DNA of 64,000 nt from Vulcanimicrobiota bacterium (GTDB lineage Bacteria > Vulcanimicrobiota > Vulcanimicrobiia > Eremiobacterales > Eremiobacteraceae), in contig JABCYQ010000001.1 of NCBI GenBank assembly GCA_013290125.1, positions 179,642-243,641 on the forward strand. Reading direction: 5' to 3'. Shown in pieces: positions 7,579-15,395 of this stretch (its first letter is position 1; each line of letters opens with the position of its first letter). Below the pieces are notes generated by a model that had not been told where the DNA came from, made no database searches, and saw only the letters and a list, made by a program, of their open reading frames with translations. The position numbers and the translations under genes are program-made.

Positions 7579-8664
7579 TTAGTAGCTGATATGAAGTTTC
7601 CCGACGTCGAGCCGACCGCCCTGCGGCAGATACTCGATGTAGATCTGCCCGGGAATCAATGCGATCGACTGTCCGGACGCATCGGAGAGATATGGCAGAT
7701 CCTTTGGCCCGGGTGCTTCCCAACGCGCTTGCGTCACGCCGTCCGTCCGGACGACGGCGGCGGGAAAATCGCCGTAGACATCCATGGCCAGATCGCCGAG
7801 CGAGTCGAGAACGCGGGCTGGAACCCAGACGACGATGACGTCTGCGACGCGATATGGCCGAGGGTCGTCGCGATCGTGCTGTACGACCCCCTTGATTGTC
7901 CGCTCGAACGCGTCGCCTTCACGTTGGAATTCGACGGAGTAGTTGAGCCAGAACCCGAGGCGGAAAGAATCCACGGTGTTGGGGGTTGCGGTGGCGACAG
8001 TCTCCACGACGGGAGTCGTTGTGGCGACGGGTTGCGGCGGGTCGTCGAATCGCAGCGCTGTAGCCGTGAACGGCGTATCCGGCCAGCCGTGATCGGGGGC
8101 CGATTTGCGCAGCCGAGCGATGGATGTGTAGAGGTTATGCGGCATGTCGCGCGTGTCGTCGCGCCAGAACGCCTCTGGGGTGCCCACGATCTCTTCCATG
8201 TCCGCGAATCCGCCGGCGCGCAATTCTTTAAGCGGCTCCCAGACGTTATCGTTCTCGCCGGCGTGCGCGAAGAGCGGTTCGTAGGGTTGCGCAAGATCGA
8301 CGAAATACGTGCGCGTGGATCGCACCGGACCGATCTTCTCAGGACTAGCCGCGAGATAAAGCGCCATGTAGCGGGTGATGCCGCCCTCGGCTTCTACTTC
8401 GTACACGACTTCGGCGTCGTGCAGACCGCTCTGCGGCCGCGCGTCGAACGGATAGTTGTCGATCATCACCGCCGCCACGCGATGTTGCAGAACCGCTGGA
8501 TCGACCAGTTCGCCGTTCAGCGGATCGATGGCGAGCGGCTTCGGCGTGGCCGTGGGCGACGGCTGCGGAGTGGGCGCGGGTTCCGGTCGATGCGCGCAGC
8601 CAGCGGCCGCGAATGCTATCGCTATCGCGGCGGCGACGGCCGACGCAGCCCGCGAGAATGGCAC
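7579..8664 (-). CDS. DUF3048 family lipoprotein (YerB-like)
   Basis: 361 aa. A lipoprotein signal peptide ends at the lipobox AAAGC (Cys23), followed by a Pro/Thr/Ser-rich linker (RPEPAPTPQPSPTATPKP). The DUF3048 domain follows: VAAVMIDNYPFDARPQSGLH, VVYEVEAEGGITRYMALY, and IGPVRSTRTYFVDLA, with the C-terminal subdomain FRLGFWLNYSVEFQREGDAF onward. It starts with GTG two bases after the Nudix stop. The family is surface-exposed in Gram-positive relatives; its biochemical role is unknown to me. Confidence 0.88.
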   Translation of the reverse strand: MPFSRAASAVAAAIAIAFAAAGCAHRPEPAPTPQPSPTATPKPLAIDPLNGELVDPAVLQHRVAAVMIDNYPFDARPQSGLHDAEVVYEVEAEGGITRYMALYLAASPEKIGPVRSTRTYFVDLAQPYEPLFAHAGENDNVWEPLKELRAGGFADMEEIVGTPEAFWRDDTRDMPHNLYTSIARLRKSAPDHGWPDTPFTATALRFDDPPQPVATTTPVVETVATATPNTVDSFRLGFWLNYSVEFQREGDAFERTIKGVVQHDRDDPRPYRVADVIVVWVPARVLDSLGDLAMDVYGDFPAAVVRTDGVTQARWEAPGPKDLPYLSDASGQSIALIPGQIYIEYLPQGGRLDVGKLHISY

Positions 8665-8665
8665 G

Positions 8666-9154
8666 TTAGAATCCCAGTTCGGCGGCCGTGCGCGTCTCGA
8701 CGATCGAGCGCGCGATATCCACGAGGCGCCGCTCGTTGCGATGCGTCATGACGCCGGCCATCTCATCGAGCTTGCGCCACGCCGTCTCGTCCACTTCGCC
8801 TTCTTGCGGTTTGTGTTTGCCGCCCTCATAGCGCATGAGGAAGAAATGCACGATCTTGCTGTGCTTCACGTCGCGGCTGTAGAACCAGTAGCGGATGTCG
8901 GAGAGCTTTGCGACGATGGCCGCTTGGATCGCCGTCTCCTCTTTTACTTCGCGGACCGCCGCCTGTTCGATCGTCTCGTCCGCTTCGACGTGGCCTTTCG
9001 GAAGCGACCAGATGCGCGGCACGTTGCGCCCGATCAGCAAGCCGCAGTAGACGCCGTCCTCGCGCTTCAAGACGAGGCCGCCCGCCGACCGCTCGTGTTT
9101 GACCCTGCCCGGACGGCGCGGCGGTGCGCCGGCGGCTACTTTTCGGCGTTCCAA
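8666..9154 (-). CDS. Nudix hydrolase
   Basis: 162 aa. A complete Nudix box is present (G-x5-E-x7-REV-x-EE-x-G-like): GHVEADETIEQAAVREVKEE, with Thr-Ala in place of the final Gly-hydrophobic pair. HERSAGGLVLKRE begins the fold. The start is TTG at 9154, overlapping gcvPB by 19 bp; no later ATG/GTG/TTG precedes the domain. It likely cleaves a nucleoside-diphosphate-X substrate; which one is not visible, though this length and motif set resemble diadenosine polyphosphate or 8-oxo-dGTP pyrophosphatases. Confidence 0.88.
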   Translation of the reverse strand: MERRKVAAGAPPRRPGRVKHERSAGGLVLKREDGVYCGLLIGRNVPRIWSLPKGHVEADETIEQAAVREVKEETAIQAAIVAKLSDIRYWFYSRDVKHSKIVHFFLMRYEGGKHKPQEGEVDETAWRKLDEMAGVMTHRNERRLVDIARSIVETRTAAELGF

Positions 9155-10611
9155 CGCAAGCCGATGCCTTTGTTCGCAAGCCGCCCGACTTGTGCTTCAT
9201 CCACGCGCCTTACCGGCGTGTGTAGCGGAAGCTGGGCCATGGTCTCAGGCGCTTCGTGCGCCTGCTTGACGAGCGCGCGGAGCGTTTCCACGAATGCGTC
9301 GAGCGTCTCTTTGGTCTCCGTCTCCGTCGGTTCGATCATCAGACATTCGGGAACCACGTGCGGCCAGTACATCGTCGGCGCGTGCACGCCGGCGTCCAGC
9401 AGACCTTTCGCTAGATCAAGCGCCCGCGCTCCGGTCTCGCGTTTCAACGTTTCGGCGGAGCAGACGAACTCGTGTCTGCAGTAGTCCGCATACGGCACGG
9501 TGAGCACGTCTTTGAGTTTTGCGCGGATGTAGTTCGCGTTCAACACGGCGAGTTCGCTGTTGCGGCGAAGACCTTCGGCGCCATGCACGATGATGTACGC
9601 ATACGCACGTACCAGCGCGATGAAGTGCGACGAGAACACGCGCACCGGTCCGATCGATTTCGCAAAATCGCTCGAAAGCGCGTACGTTTCCGTCGGGTCG
9701 GAATTCCCCGCCGGCTGCGCGCGCACCACGCGCGGCACGGGCAAGTACGGCGCGAGCTTCGCGGATGCGCCGACGGGACCGGCGCCGGGGCCGCCGCCGC
9801 CGTGCGGCACCGAGAACGTCTTGTGCAAGTTGAGGTGCATGAGATCGAAACCCATGTCACCCGGGCGACATAGACCGACGATCGCGTTGGCGTTCGCGCC
9901 GTCGTAATACATGAGGCCGCCCGCGGCGTGCACCGCTTTCGTCATCTCGATGATGTCGTCTTCGAACAAGCCGAGCGTGTTCGGGTTGGTCATCATGCAG
10001 ACGGCGACGGTATCGTCCAGCGCCGCGCGCAGGCTCGCGAGATCGGTGCGCCCGCGCGGCGTGGACGGTATCGCGACGACCTTGTAGCCGACCATCGCCG
10101 CGCTCGCGGGATTCGTGCCGTGCGCGGTGTCGGGCACGATGCACGTGGTGCGCTTGTCGTCGCCGCGATCGCGATGATATGCCTTGGCCATCAGCATGGC
10201 GGTGAGCTCACCATGCGCGCCGGCGCACGGCATCAGCGAGAACTCTTCCATGCCGAAAAGCGCCGCGAGCGTGCGCTCGAGCGTCCACATGAGTTTGAGC
10301 GCGCCTTGCGCGCACGCATCCGGTGCGAGCGGGTGCAGATCGGTGAAACCGGGGAACGATGCCGCTGCTTCGTTGAGCTTCGGATTGTACTTCATCGTGC
10401 ACGAGCCGAGCGGATAGAAGTTCGTGTCGACGGAGAAATTGCGGTGCGAGAGCGCGACGAAGTGGCGCGTCACCTCGAATTCCGCCAGATCGGGCAGCGG
10501 CAGATCGCCGCGCAGCAGCGCGCTATCGAGATAGTCTGACGGTGCGCCCGACGGTGCGACGAAATCGGAGCCGCGCCCCGGCTCGCCTTGCTCAAACAGC
10601 AGCGACGGCAC
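9136..10611 (-). CDS. gcvPB: Glycine dehydrogenase (decarboxylating) subunit 2
   Basis: 491-aa PLP-binding subunit of split P-protein. Key elements: NFYPLGSCTMKYNPKLNE, MPCAGAHGELTAML, PDTAHGTNPASAAM, MYYDGANANAIVG, and the Schiff-base lysine in HLNLHKTFSVPHGGGG (Lys264). With GcvPA it decarboxylates glycine and transfers the aminomethyl group to lipoyl-GcvH. The start is GTG at 10611, overlapping gcvPA by 20 bp. The split P-protein organisation is typical of Gram-positive and many deep-branching bacteria. Confidence 0.96.
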   Translation of the reverse strand: MPSLLFEQGEPGRGSDFVAPSGAPSDYLDSALLRGDLPLPDLAEFEVTRHFVALSHRNFSVDTNFYPLGSCTMKYNPKLNEAAASFPGFTDLHPLAPDACAQGALKLMWTLERTLAALFGMEEFSLMPCAGAHGELTAMLMAKAYHRDRGDDKRTTCIVPDTAHGTNPASAAMVGYKVVAIPSTPRGRTDLASLRAALDDTVAVCMMTNPNTLGLFEDDIIEMTKAVHAAGGLMYYDGANANAIVGLCRPGDMGFDLMHLNLHKTFSVPHGGGGPGAGPVGASAKLAPYLPVPRVVRAQPAGNSDPTETYALSSDFAKSIGPVRVFSSHFIALVRAYAYIIVHGAEGLRRNSELAVLNANYIRAKLKDVLTVPYADYCRHEFVCSAETLKRETGARALDLAKGLLDAGVHAPTMYWPHVVPECLMIEPTETETKETLDAFVETLRALVKQAHEAPETMAQLPLHTPVRRVDEAQVGRLANKGIGLRWNAEK

Positions 10612-11931
10612 GAGTCAATCCTTCCTGGAGCGCGAGCGCGAAGCGATCGATCTCCGCATCGGTCGTCATCTCGGTGGCGCAGACGAGCAGATCGTTGTCG
10701 TGTCCGGGCTCGAGATCGGAGAGCGCGAGCGTCACGATGCCGCGCTGGCGCAGCATGTGAACCGCGTCGCAGCCTGCGATCGGCAAGCGCAGCACGAATT
10801 CGTTGAAGAACGGCGCCGCGTATGGCGCGCTGACGCTGGGCAGCTGCAACAATACGGAGCGCAATTGCCGCGCGCGCTTCAAGTTCGCGGCGGCGATCGC
10901 GCGCAGACCATGCGCGCCGACGGTCGCGAGATAGATGGTCGCGAAGAGCGCGCAGAGCGCCTGATTGGTGCAGATGTTCGAGGATGCGAGTTCGCGGCGG
11001 ATATGCTGTTCGCGCCCTTGCAGCGTCAAGACATACGCGCGGCGGCCGTCGACGTCGTGCGTCTCGCCCACGAGCCGGCCGGGAAGCCGGCGGACGTGTT
11101 CCTTCGTGCACGCGACGAAGCCGACGTACGGTCCGCCGTAGCCCACCGGCAAGCCGAACGACTGCGCCTCTCCCACCGCGATCGAAACGCCGGACTCCGC
11201 AGGCGTCTTGAGCGCGCCGAGCGACATCGCTTCGACGACGACTTGCACGGCAAGAGCGCCGACGTTCTTCGCGGCGCGCGATGCGGCGGCGACATCTTCG
11301 ATGCAGCCGAGGAAGTTCGGGCTCTGCACGATCACGGCGCCGACATCTGCCGCGACGCCGGCGAGATCGGTTGTGCATCGGCTGAGAGCGGCAGTTCGTC
11401 GATGTCGAACGCCATGCCGTCGGCGTACGTCCGCAGCACCGCGCGATAGCCTGGGTGCACGCCTTTGCTCACCGCGACTTTGCGCCGCCCGGTCGCCTGC
11501 GACGCCATGATGACGCCTTCGACGAGCGCGGTGGAACCATCGTAGAGCGACGCGTTGCTGACGTCGAGACCGGTCAAGAGACAGATGTAGGTCTGCCACT
11601 CGAAGATCGCTTGGAGACTTCCTTGACTCGCCTCGGCTTGATACGGCGTGTACGCGGTGATGAATTCGGATCGCGTTGCCAGATACGGGACCGCGGGCGG
11701 CTGATAGTGCCGATACGCGCCGGCGCCGATGAAGCACGCGTGATCGGTGCGGTCTAACGCAGCGAGATCGCGCAGATGCGCATACGCCAGCGATTCAGGC
11801 AGCGCCGGCGCGATGTGCAGATCGCCTTTGATCTCGAGACCGGCGGGCGGCGCCGACAGCGCAGCGAGCGACGGTGCTCCGATGACGGCGAGCATCTCTT
11901 TGACGTCGCGTTCGGTGTGCGGCGCGTGCAT
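10592..11931 (-). pseudogene. gcvPA: Glycine dehydrogenase (decarboxylating) subunit 1, apparent frameshift
   Basis: Two overlapping frames encode one protein. The N-terminal part (11931 down to about 11376) reads IGAGAYRHYQPPAV and YTPYQAEASQGSLQAIFEWQ. The C-terminal part (about 11375 to 10592) reads VIVQSPNFLGCIEDV, GVSIAVGEAQSFGLPVGYGG and SNICTNQALCAL. They join at GATGCACAACC (complement of 11369-11379). Inserting one G there gives codons for DGTTDL, the conserved residues expected at this point of the family. No slippery heptamer is visible, so an assembly or sequencing error or a fresh mutation is more likely than programmed frameshifting. Everything else is intact. Confidence 0.88.
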
Positions 11932-11938
11932 GAGACTT

Positions 11939-12328
11939 CTAGTGACCTTCCGCTTTTAGGAGTTCGTCGTATGCTTTCGAATCGAGCAGCGTCGCTGATT
12001 CGCCGGCATCTGCCACTGTGATCTTCGCGAGCCAACCGTCGCCGTATGGATCGGCATTCACTTTGGCTGGATCGTCTTCCACCGCGCCGTTGACAGCGGT
12101 GACGGTGCCAGAGATCGGCGCGTAGATATCGGAGACGGCTTTCACAGACTCGACGACGCCGATGGGCTTGCCCTTTGTCAAAACCGCACCGGGCTTCGGC
12201 AGCTCGACGTAGACGATGTCGCCGAGCGCGGATTGCGCATGCTGCGATATGCCGATGGTCGCGTTCGCGCCTTCGATTCGCACCCATTCGTGTTCTTTGG
12301 TGTAGAGCCGGTCGCTGGGTTCGGGCAC
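11939..12328 (-). CDS. gcvH: Glycine cleavage system H protein
   Basis: 129-aa lipoyl carrier protein. The lipoylated lysine lies in VVESVKAVSDIYAP (Lys63), and GDIVYVELPKPG and NADPYGDGWLAKI are family signatures. The start is the GTG at 12328, preceded by AAGGAG at good spacing; an upstream ATG at 12409 would add 27 residues overlapping gcvT. It is placed between gcvT and gcvPA with gaps of 10 and 7 bp. Confidence 0.96.
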   Translation of the reverse strand: MPEPSDRLYTKEHEWVRIEGANATIGISQHAQSALGDIVYVELPKPGAVLTKGKPIGVVESVKAVSDIYAPISGTVTAVNGAVEDDPAKVNADPYGDGWLAKITVADAGESATLLDSKAYDELLKAEGH

Positions 12329-12338
12329 GGATCTCTCC

Positions 12339-13439
12339 TTATTTCTTGCGTTTGTAGAAAGGCAATGGCACGACGACGCCGCCGTGACGCGTACCGCGGA
12401 TCTCCACATTCAGACGCGAGCCCGGCTCGGCGTGCTGCGCCGGCACGAGGACGGTTGCGATGTTCTTGCCGCCCATGCTCGGGCTTGGCGATCCGCTGCG
12501 CACGTCGCCGACGCGTCTCTCTCCCGCGTAAACGGAATAGCCGGCCCGCGCTGGCGCCTTGCCCTCCATCACGAAACCTGCGATGCGGTCGAATGCCTTG
12601 GTCTGCGCTTGCGCCGCGAGCGCCTCGCGGCCTCTAAATTTCTTGCCGAGTTTCACCGCCCAGTCTAGGCCGGCTTGCAGCGGCGTGATATTTTCGTCGA
12701 GTTCGTGACCGTACAGCGGCATGCCGGCTTCGAGACGGAGCACGTCGCGCGCGCCCAACCCGGCGGGCAAGAGACCGACTCGAGCGGCATCGCGCATCAG
12801 CCGCTCCCACAGCGCCGGAGCGTGTTCGGCCGCGACGAACAGTTCGAAGCCATCTTCTCCTGTATAGCCGGTCCGCGCGATCTCAGCCGGCATCCCGGCG
12901 ACGCTCCCCGTCGTGGCGTAATAGTATTTCACGCCAGAGAGATCCACGTCGGTGAGCGGCTGAAGATATTCCAGCGAGCGCGGGCCCTGGAGCGCGATGA
13001 GGGCCGAACGCTGTGTGCGATCGTCCAGCGTGACGTCGCCGCGTTTCGCGGCGTTGAGTGCACGCCACATCTTCGGCGCATTCGAGGCGTTGACGACGAC
13101 GAGCCAGTAGTCGGCGAAGCGGTAGATGATCGTGTCGTCCATCGCGCCGCCGTTATCGTTCGTGAAGATGTTGTAGCGCGCTTGTAGCGGGCGCATGGTC
13201 GCGACGTCGTTGCACGCGAGGCTGTCGAGCCACTCTGGCGCAGAGTCGCCGCGCACGACGAACTGACCCATGTGCGATAAGTCGAACATACCGACCGCGG
13301 TGCGCACTGCGCGGTGCTCGTCGATGATGCTCGAATAGGAGATGGGCATAAGAAAGCCCCCGAATGGGGACATTTTCGCGCCCAGGGCCACGTGGATGTC
13401 GTACAGCGGCGTTCTCGCCGCCCCGATTTCTACGGTCAC
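12339..13439 (-). CDS. gcvT: Aminomethyltransferase (glycine cleavage T protein)
   Basis: 366-aa tetrahydrofolate-dependent enzyme. Signatures: TPLYDIHVALGAKMSPFGGFLMP, DLSHMGQFVVRG, ALQGPRSLEYLQPL, RTGYTGEDGFELFV (folate site), GLGARDVLRLEAGMPLYGHEL and a C-terminal barrel ending VPLPFYKRKK. The start is uncertain: GTG at 13439 fits the family N terminus best, while GTG 13457 and an upstream start at 13493 are also in frame. It is the first gene of the gcv chain. I looked for a glycine riboswitch in the 80 bp upstream and did not recognise one. Confidence 0.94.
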   Translation of the reverse strand: MTVEIGAARTPLYDIHVALGAKMSPFGGFLMPISYSSIIDEHRAVRTAVGMFDLSHMGQFVVRGDSAPEWLDSLACNDVATMRPLQARYNIFTNDNGGAMDDTIIYRFADYWLVVVNASNAPKMWRALNAAKRGDVTLDDRTQRSALIALQGPRSLEYLQPLTDVDLSGVKYYYATTGSVAGMPAEIARTGYTGEDGFELFVAAEHAPALWERLMRDAARVGLLPAGLGARDVLRLEAGMPLYGHELDENITPLQAGLDWAVKLGKKFRGREALAAQAQTKAFDRIAGFVMEGKAPARAGYSVYAGERRVGDVRSGSPSPSMGGKNIATVLVPAQHAEPGSRLNVEIRGTRHGGVVVPLPFYKRKK

Positions 13440-13520
13440 GGGCCGTGGTTCGAGCACGTCACGGATGCGTCCTCGGCGAACGGCGCGCTGCAAGTGTCAA
13501 CGGTCGCTGCGCCGCTCGCG

Positions 13521-14108
13521 TCAACCCTCGCGCCAGCCGAGGATCTTCGATGCCAGCGCCGTGCGCGATCTGACGCCCAGCTTCGTGAAGATGCGTTTCA
13601 TGTGGTCTTCGACCGTGTACTCGGTGAGGAACAACTGATCGGCGATACGCCGATTCGGATGGCCGTGCAGCAATAGCATCACCACTTCGCGCTCGCGACG
13701 GGTCAGTGCATAGCGCTCGAGATTGTGCTGGACTGCGTCTTTGCGCTCGACGCGCTCGAACACGAGCAGCAGATGACGGCCCGATCCGCCGTCCACGTGG
13801 CACGCTCGCACGCAGAGATCGACTGTCAGCAGCGCGACGGTCGAAGTGTCGAGGCGGTCGCGGACCCGAGACCGGAGTTCGGGCAAAAGCGCCTGGAGCA
13901 CCGTGGGAAGCGCCGGATTGCCGTCACTGCGGCCGTCCCGGCCGACCATGTCGCGCAGCAAACGAAGCGCCCGGTCGTTCGCGAGCACGACCGAATCGTC
14001 GGAATCCAAGAGCACGATCGCGGGCATCTGCCGGCTGCGAGCAGCCCCGAGCGGTAACGACGGGTCTGTTTTCGTCTCGGGCGATTTGGGTAAGCGACGA
14101 TCTGGCAT
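13521..14108 (-). CDS. PAS-like / LuxR-type helix-turn-helix regulator
   Basis: 195 aa. Residues about 28-110 resemble a PAS sensor fold (MPAIVLLDSDDSVVLANDRALRLL). The C terminus has a LuxR/FixJ HTH: LTRREREVVMLLLHGHPNRRIADQLFLTEYTVEDHMKRIF. There is no receiver domain. It is divergent from two response-regulator-like genes that share the same type of HTH, suggesting a local regulatory module. Its signal is unknown; no cofactor residues can be assigned. Confidence 0.8.
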   Translation of the reverse strand: MPDRRLPKSPETKTDPSLPLGAARSRQMPAIVLLDSDDSVVLANDRALRLLRDMVGRDGRSDGNPALPTVLQALLPELRSRVRDRLDTSTVALLTVDLCVRACHVDGGSGRHLLLVFERVERKDAVQHNLERYALTRREREVVMLLLHGHPNRRIADQLFLTEYTVEDHMKRIFTKLGVRSRTALASKILGWREG

Positions 14109-14120
14109 CCGGAACCCCTC

Positions 14121-14157
14121 GTGCGCAAACGCACATTCCCTTAGGTCCTATAGACCT
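14121..14157. promoter_or_regulatory. Two inverted repeats upstream of the LuxR genes
   Basis: Just upstream of the minus-strand LuxR gene lie GTGCG-CAAA-CGCAC (14121-14134, perfect 5-bp arms) and AGGTC-CTATA-GACCT (14143-14157). The second contains the octamer TTAGGTCC, which recurs inverted at 14252-14259 (GGACCTAA). TAGGACC occurs at 14229-14235 and GGTCCTAGAC at 15287-15296. These are candidate operators. The rest of the 14109-14397 gap shows nothing else I can name. Confidence 0.4.
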
Positions 14158-14397
14158 CACGACGTAATTATATGGGACGTGCCCCGATTCCCGGGGATGC
14201 TAAGCCGTTAGGGATTATGGTATAACGCTAGGACCGGAAGAGATAGATAACGGACCTAAAGCACCAATCTAGACGACTGCAGGATTAACCCGCGCCGCCG
14301 ATTGGTCTTGGGACGGGCCTGGTGCCCTAGCCCTGTGGCTACTTCACGGTTGCCGTTGCGTAAGTGGTCGATAGATCACGAGAAGAGGATACTCACG

Positions 14398-15030
14398 ATG
14401 GACCGAGTTCGGATAGCCGTAATCGAACAGCAGGCGCTGTTCCGCAAGTCGCTGTGCCAACTGCTCGCAAAAGACGAACGCTTCAGCATCGTGACAGAAT
14501 GCATCGAATCGTGCGAGCTGCCCCGCATCGCCGCGGCGAAACCCGACATCGTCCTGCTCGACGTCGACTTCCACAAAGGCGATCCGGTCGACGCGATCCG
14601 CTCGCTTCGTGAAGCACATCCCGGCGTCCGCATCTGCTTGCTCTCGATGCACGCGCAGCAAGATCTGCTCTCGCGCAGCCTGATATTCGGCGTCGAAGGC
14701 TATGTCATCAAAGACATCAACCCATCCGACCTCACACGCGCGCTGCTCATGATCCACGGCGGCGACGTCTACGTTGATCCGCGTCTTGCTGGCAACATGC
14801 TCCGCCGCTTGAGCACGAAGCGTTATCGCAACGATCCAACGGAGCTCTCCGAGCGTGAGACCGACGTCATCCGCCTCATCGCGCTCGGGCTTTCGAACAA
14901 GCAGATATCCGAGAAGTTATTCTTGAGCGAGAAGACGGTGAAGAACCACATCAGCCGCATCTTCAGCAAGCTCAACGTCACGGCGCGCACGCAAGCCGCG
15001 ATCCACGCGATCAAAAGCGGAATCGTCTAA
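14398..15030 (+). CDS. NarL/FixJ-type response regulator
   Basis: 210 aa: receiver domain 1-120 and LuxR HTH about 145-205. The phospho-acceptor is probably Asp55 (DIVLLDVDF), with the conserved Ser83 (CLLSMH) and Lys105 (GYVIKD) present. Only one of the two acidic Mg-binding residues near the N terminus is visible (VIEQQ). The start ATG at 14398 has an AGAGGAT site. The HTH reads [20 protein letters not shown] and is nearly identical to that of the next gene, so both probably recognise the same DNA. No histidine kinase is adjacent. Confidence 0.88.
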   Translation: MDRVRIAVIEQQALFRKSLCQLLAKDERFSIVTECIESCELPRIAAAKPDIVLLDVDFHKGDPVDAIRSLREAHPGVRICLLSMHAQQDLLSRSLIFGVEGYVIKDINPSDLTRALLMIHGGDVYVDPRLAGNMLRRLSTKRYRNDPTELSERETDVIRLIALGLSNKQISEKLFLSEKTVKNHISRIFSKLNVTARTQAAIHAIKSGIV

Positions 15031-15045
15031 CTCGAAGGGACCTAC

Positions 15046-15200
15046 TGAAGGGGCCGACATAAAGTCGGCCCCTTCTTTTTTTCTGATGGGCCGGCGCTAG
15101 TCGGCCCCCTTTTTTTTGGGCCTTAGCGGGCCGAACGAAGGGCCAACTTTATGTCGGCACAGGCAAACGTCATGCGGGCCGATATAAAGTCGGCCCCTTC
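15046..15200. repeat. Family A repeat cluster
   Basis: One hairpin with a T-tract (15049-15082), a degenerate GGGCCGGCGCTAGTCGGCCC hairpin with a second T-tract, then a full but diverged doublet whose two hairpins are separated by a 15-nt spacer (AGGCAAACGTCATGC) before GGGCCGATATAAAGTCGGCC. It occupies most of the 365-bp gap between the two response-regulator genes. Confidence 0.8.
15049..15082 (+). terminator. Intrinsic terminator formed by a family A repeat
   Basis: GGGGCCGAC-ATAAA-GTCGGCCCC makes a strong hairpin directly followed by TTC and a run of seven to eight T, 20 bp after the response-regulator stop. This has the form of a Rho-independent terminator built from the first hairpin of the family A cluster. 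Confidence 0.7.
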
Positions 15201-15279
15201 GGATTACACATCGTCCTCCGCATCCACAGCCAAGCATGGGCCCCCCGACTAGTCCCATAAGGTCGTTGAAATCGCTCAT
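15097..15279 (-). CDS. Possible small Cys-rich protein (doubtful)
   Basis: A 60-codon frame starting MSDFNDLMGLVGGPMLGCGCGGRCV. The last 25-30 codons run through the family A repeats. The first half could be a real short protein whose 3' end was overwritten by a repeat, but the start lacks a clear Shine-Dalgarno. I do not recognise a family. Confidence 0.2.
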   Translation of the reverse strand: MSDFNDLMGLVGGPMLGCGCGGRCVIRRGRLYIGPHDVCLCRHKVGPSFGPLRPKKKGAD

Positions 15280-15395
15280 GCCCTGCGGTCCTAGACGGAA
15301 CGTGCGGTCGCTGCGAAGGCCGTTGGGTCGAGAGTCCGCCGCGCAAATGAGGCTGTGGGAGGCTCGACGTTCTCGCTCCACCATGCTATCTTGAA

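Noticed and set aside
7591..8751. 386-codon plus-strand open frame
   Set aside because: Antisense to the DUF3048 lipoprotein, which has a clear lipobox and domain.
11332..11931. Two separate gcvPA-like genes
   Set aside because: The two frames are complementary halves of one protein joined at a single-base frameshift, not two genes.
13440..13520. Glycine riboswitch upstream of gcvT
   Set aside because: I looked for the conserved glycine aptamer core in this 80-bp gap and did not find it; the gap also seems too short.
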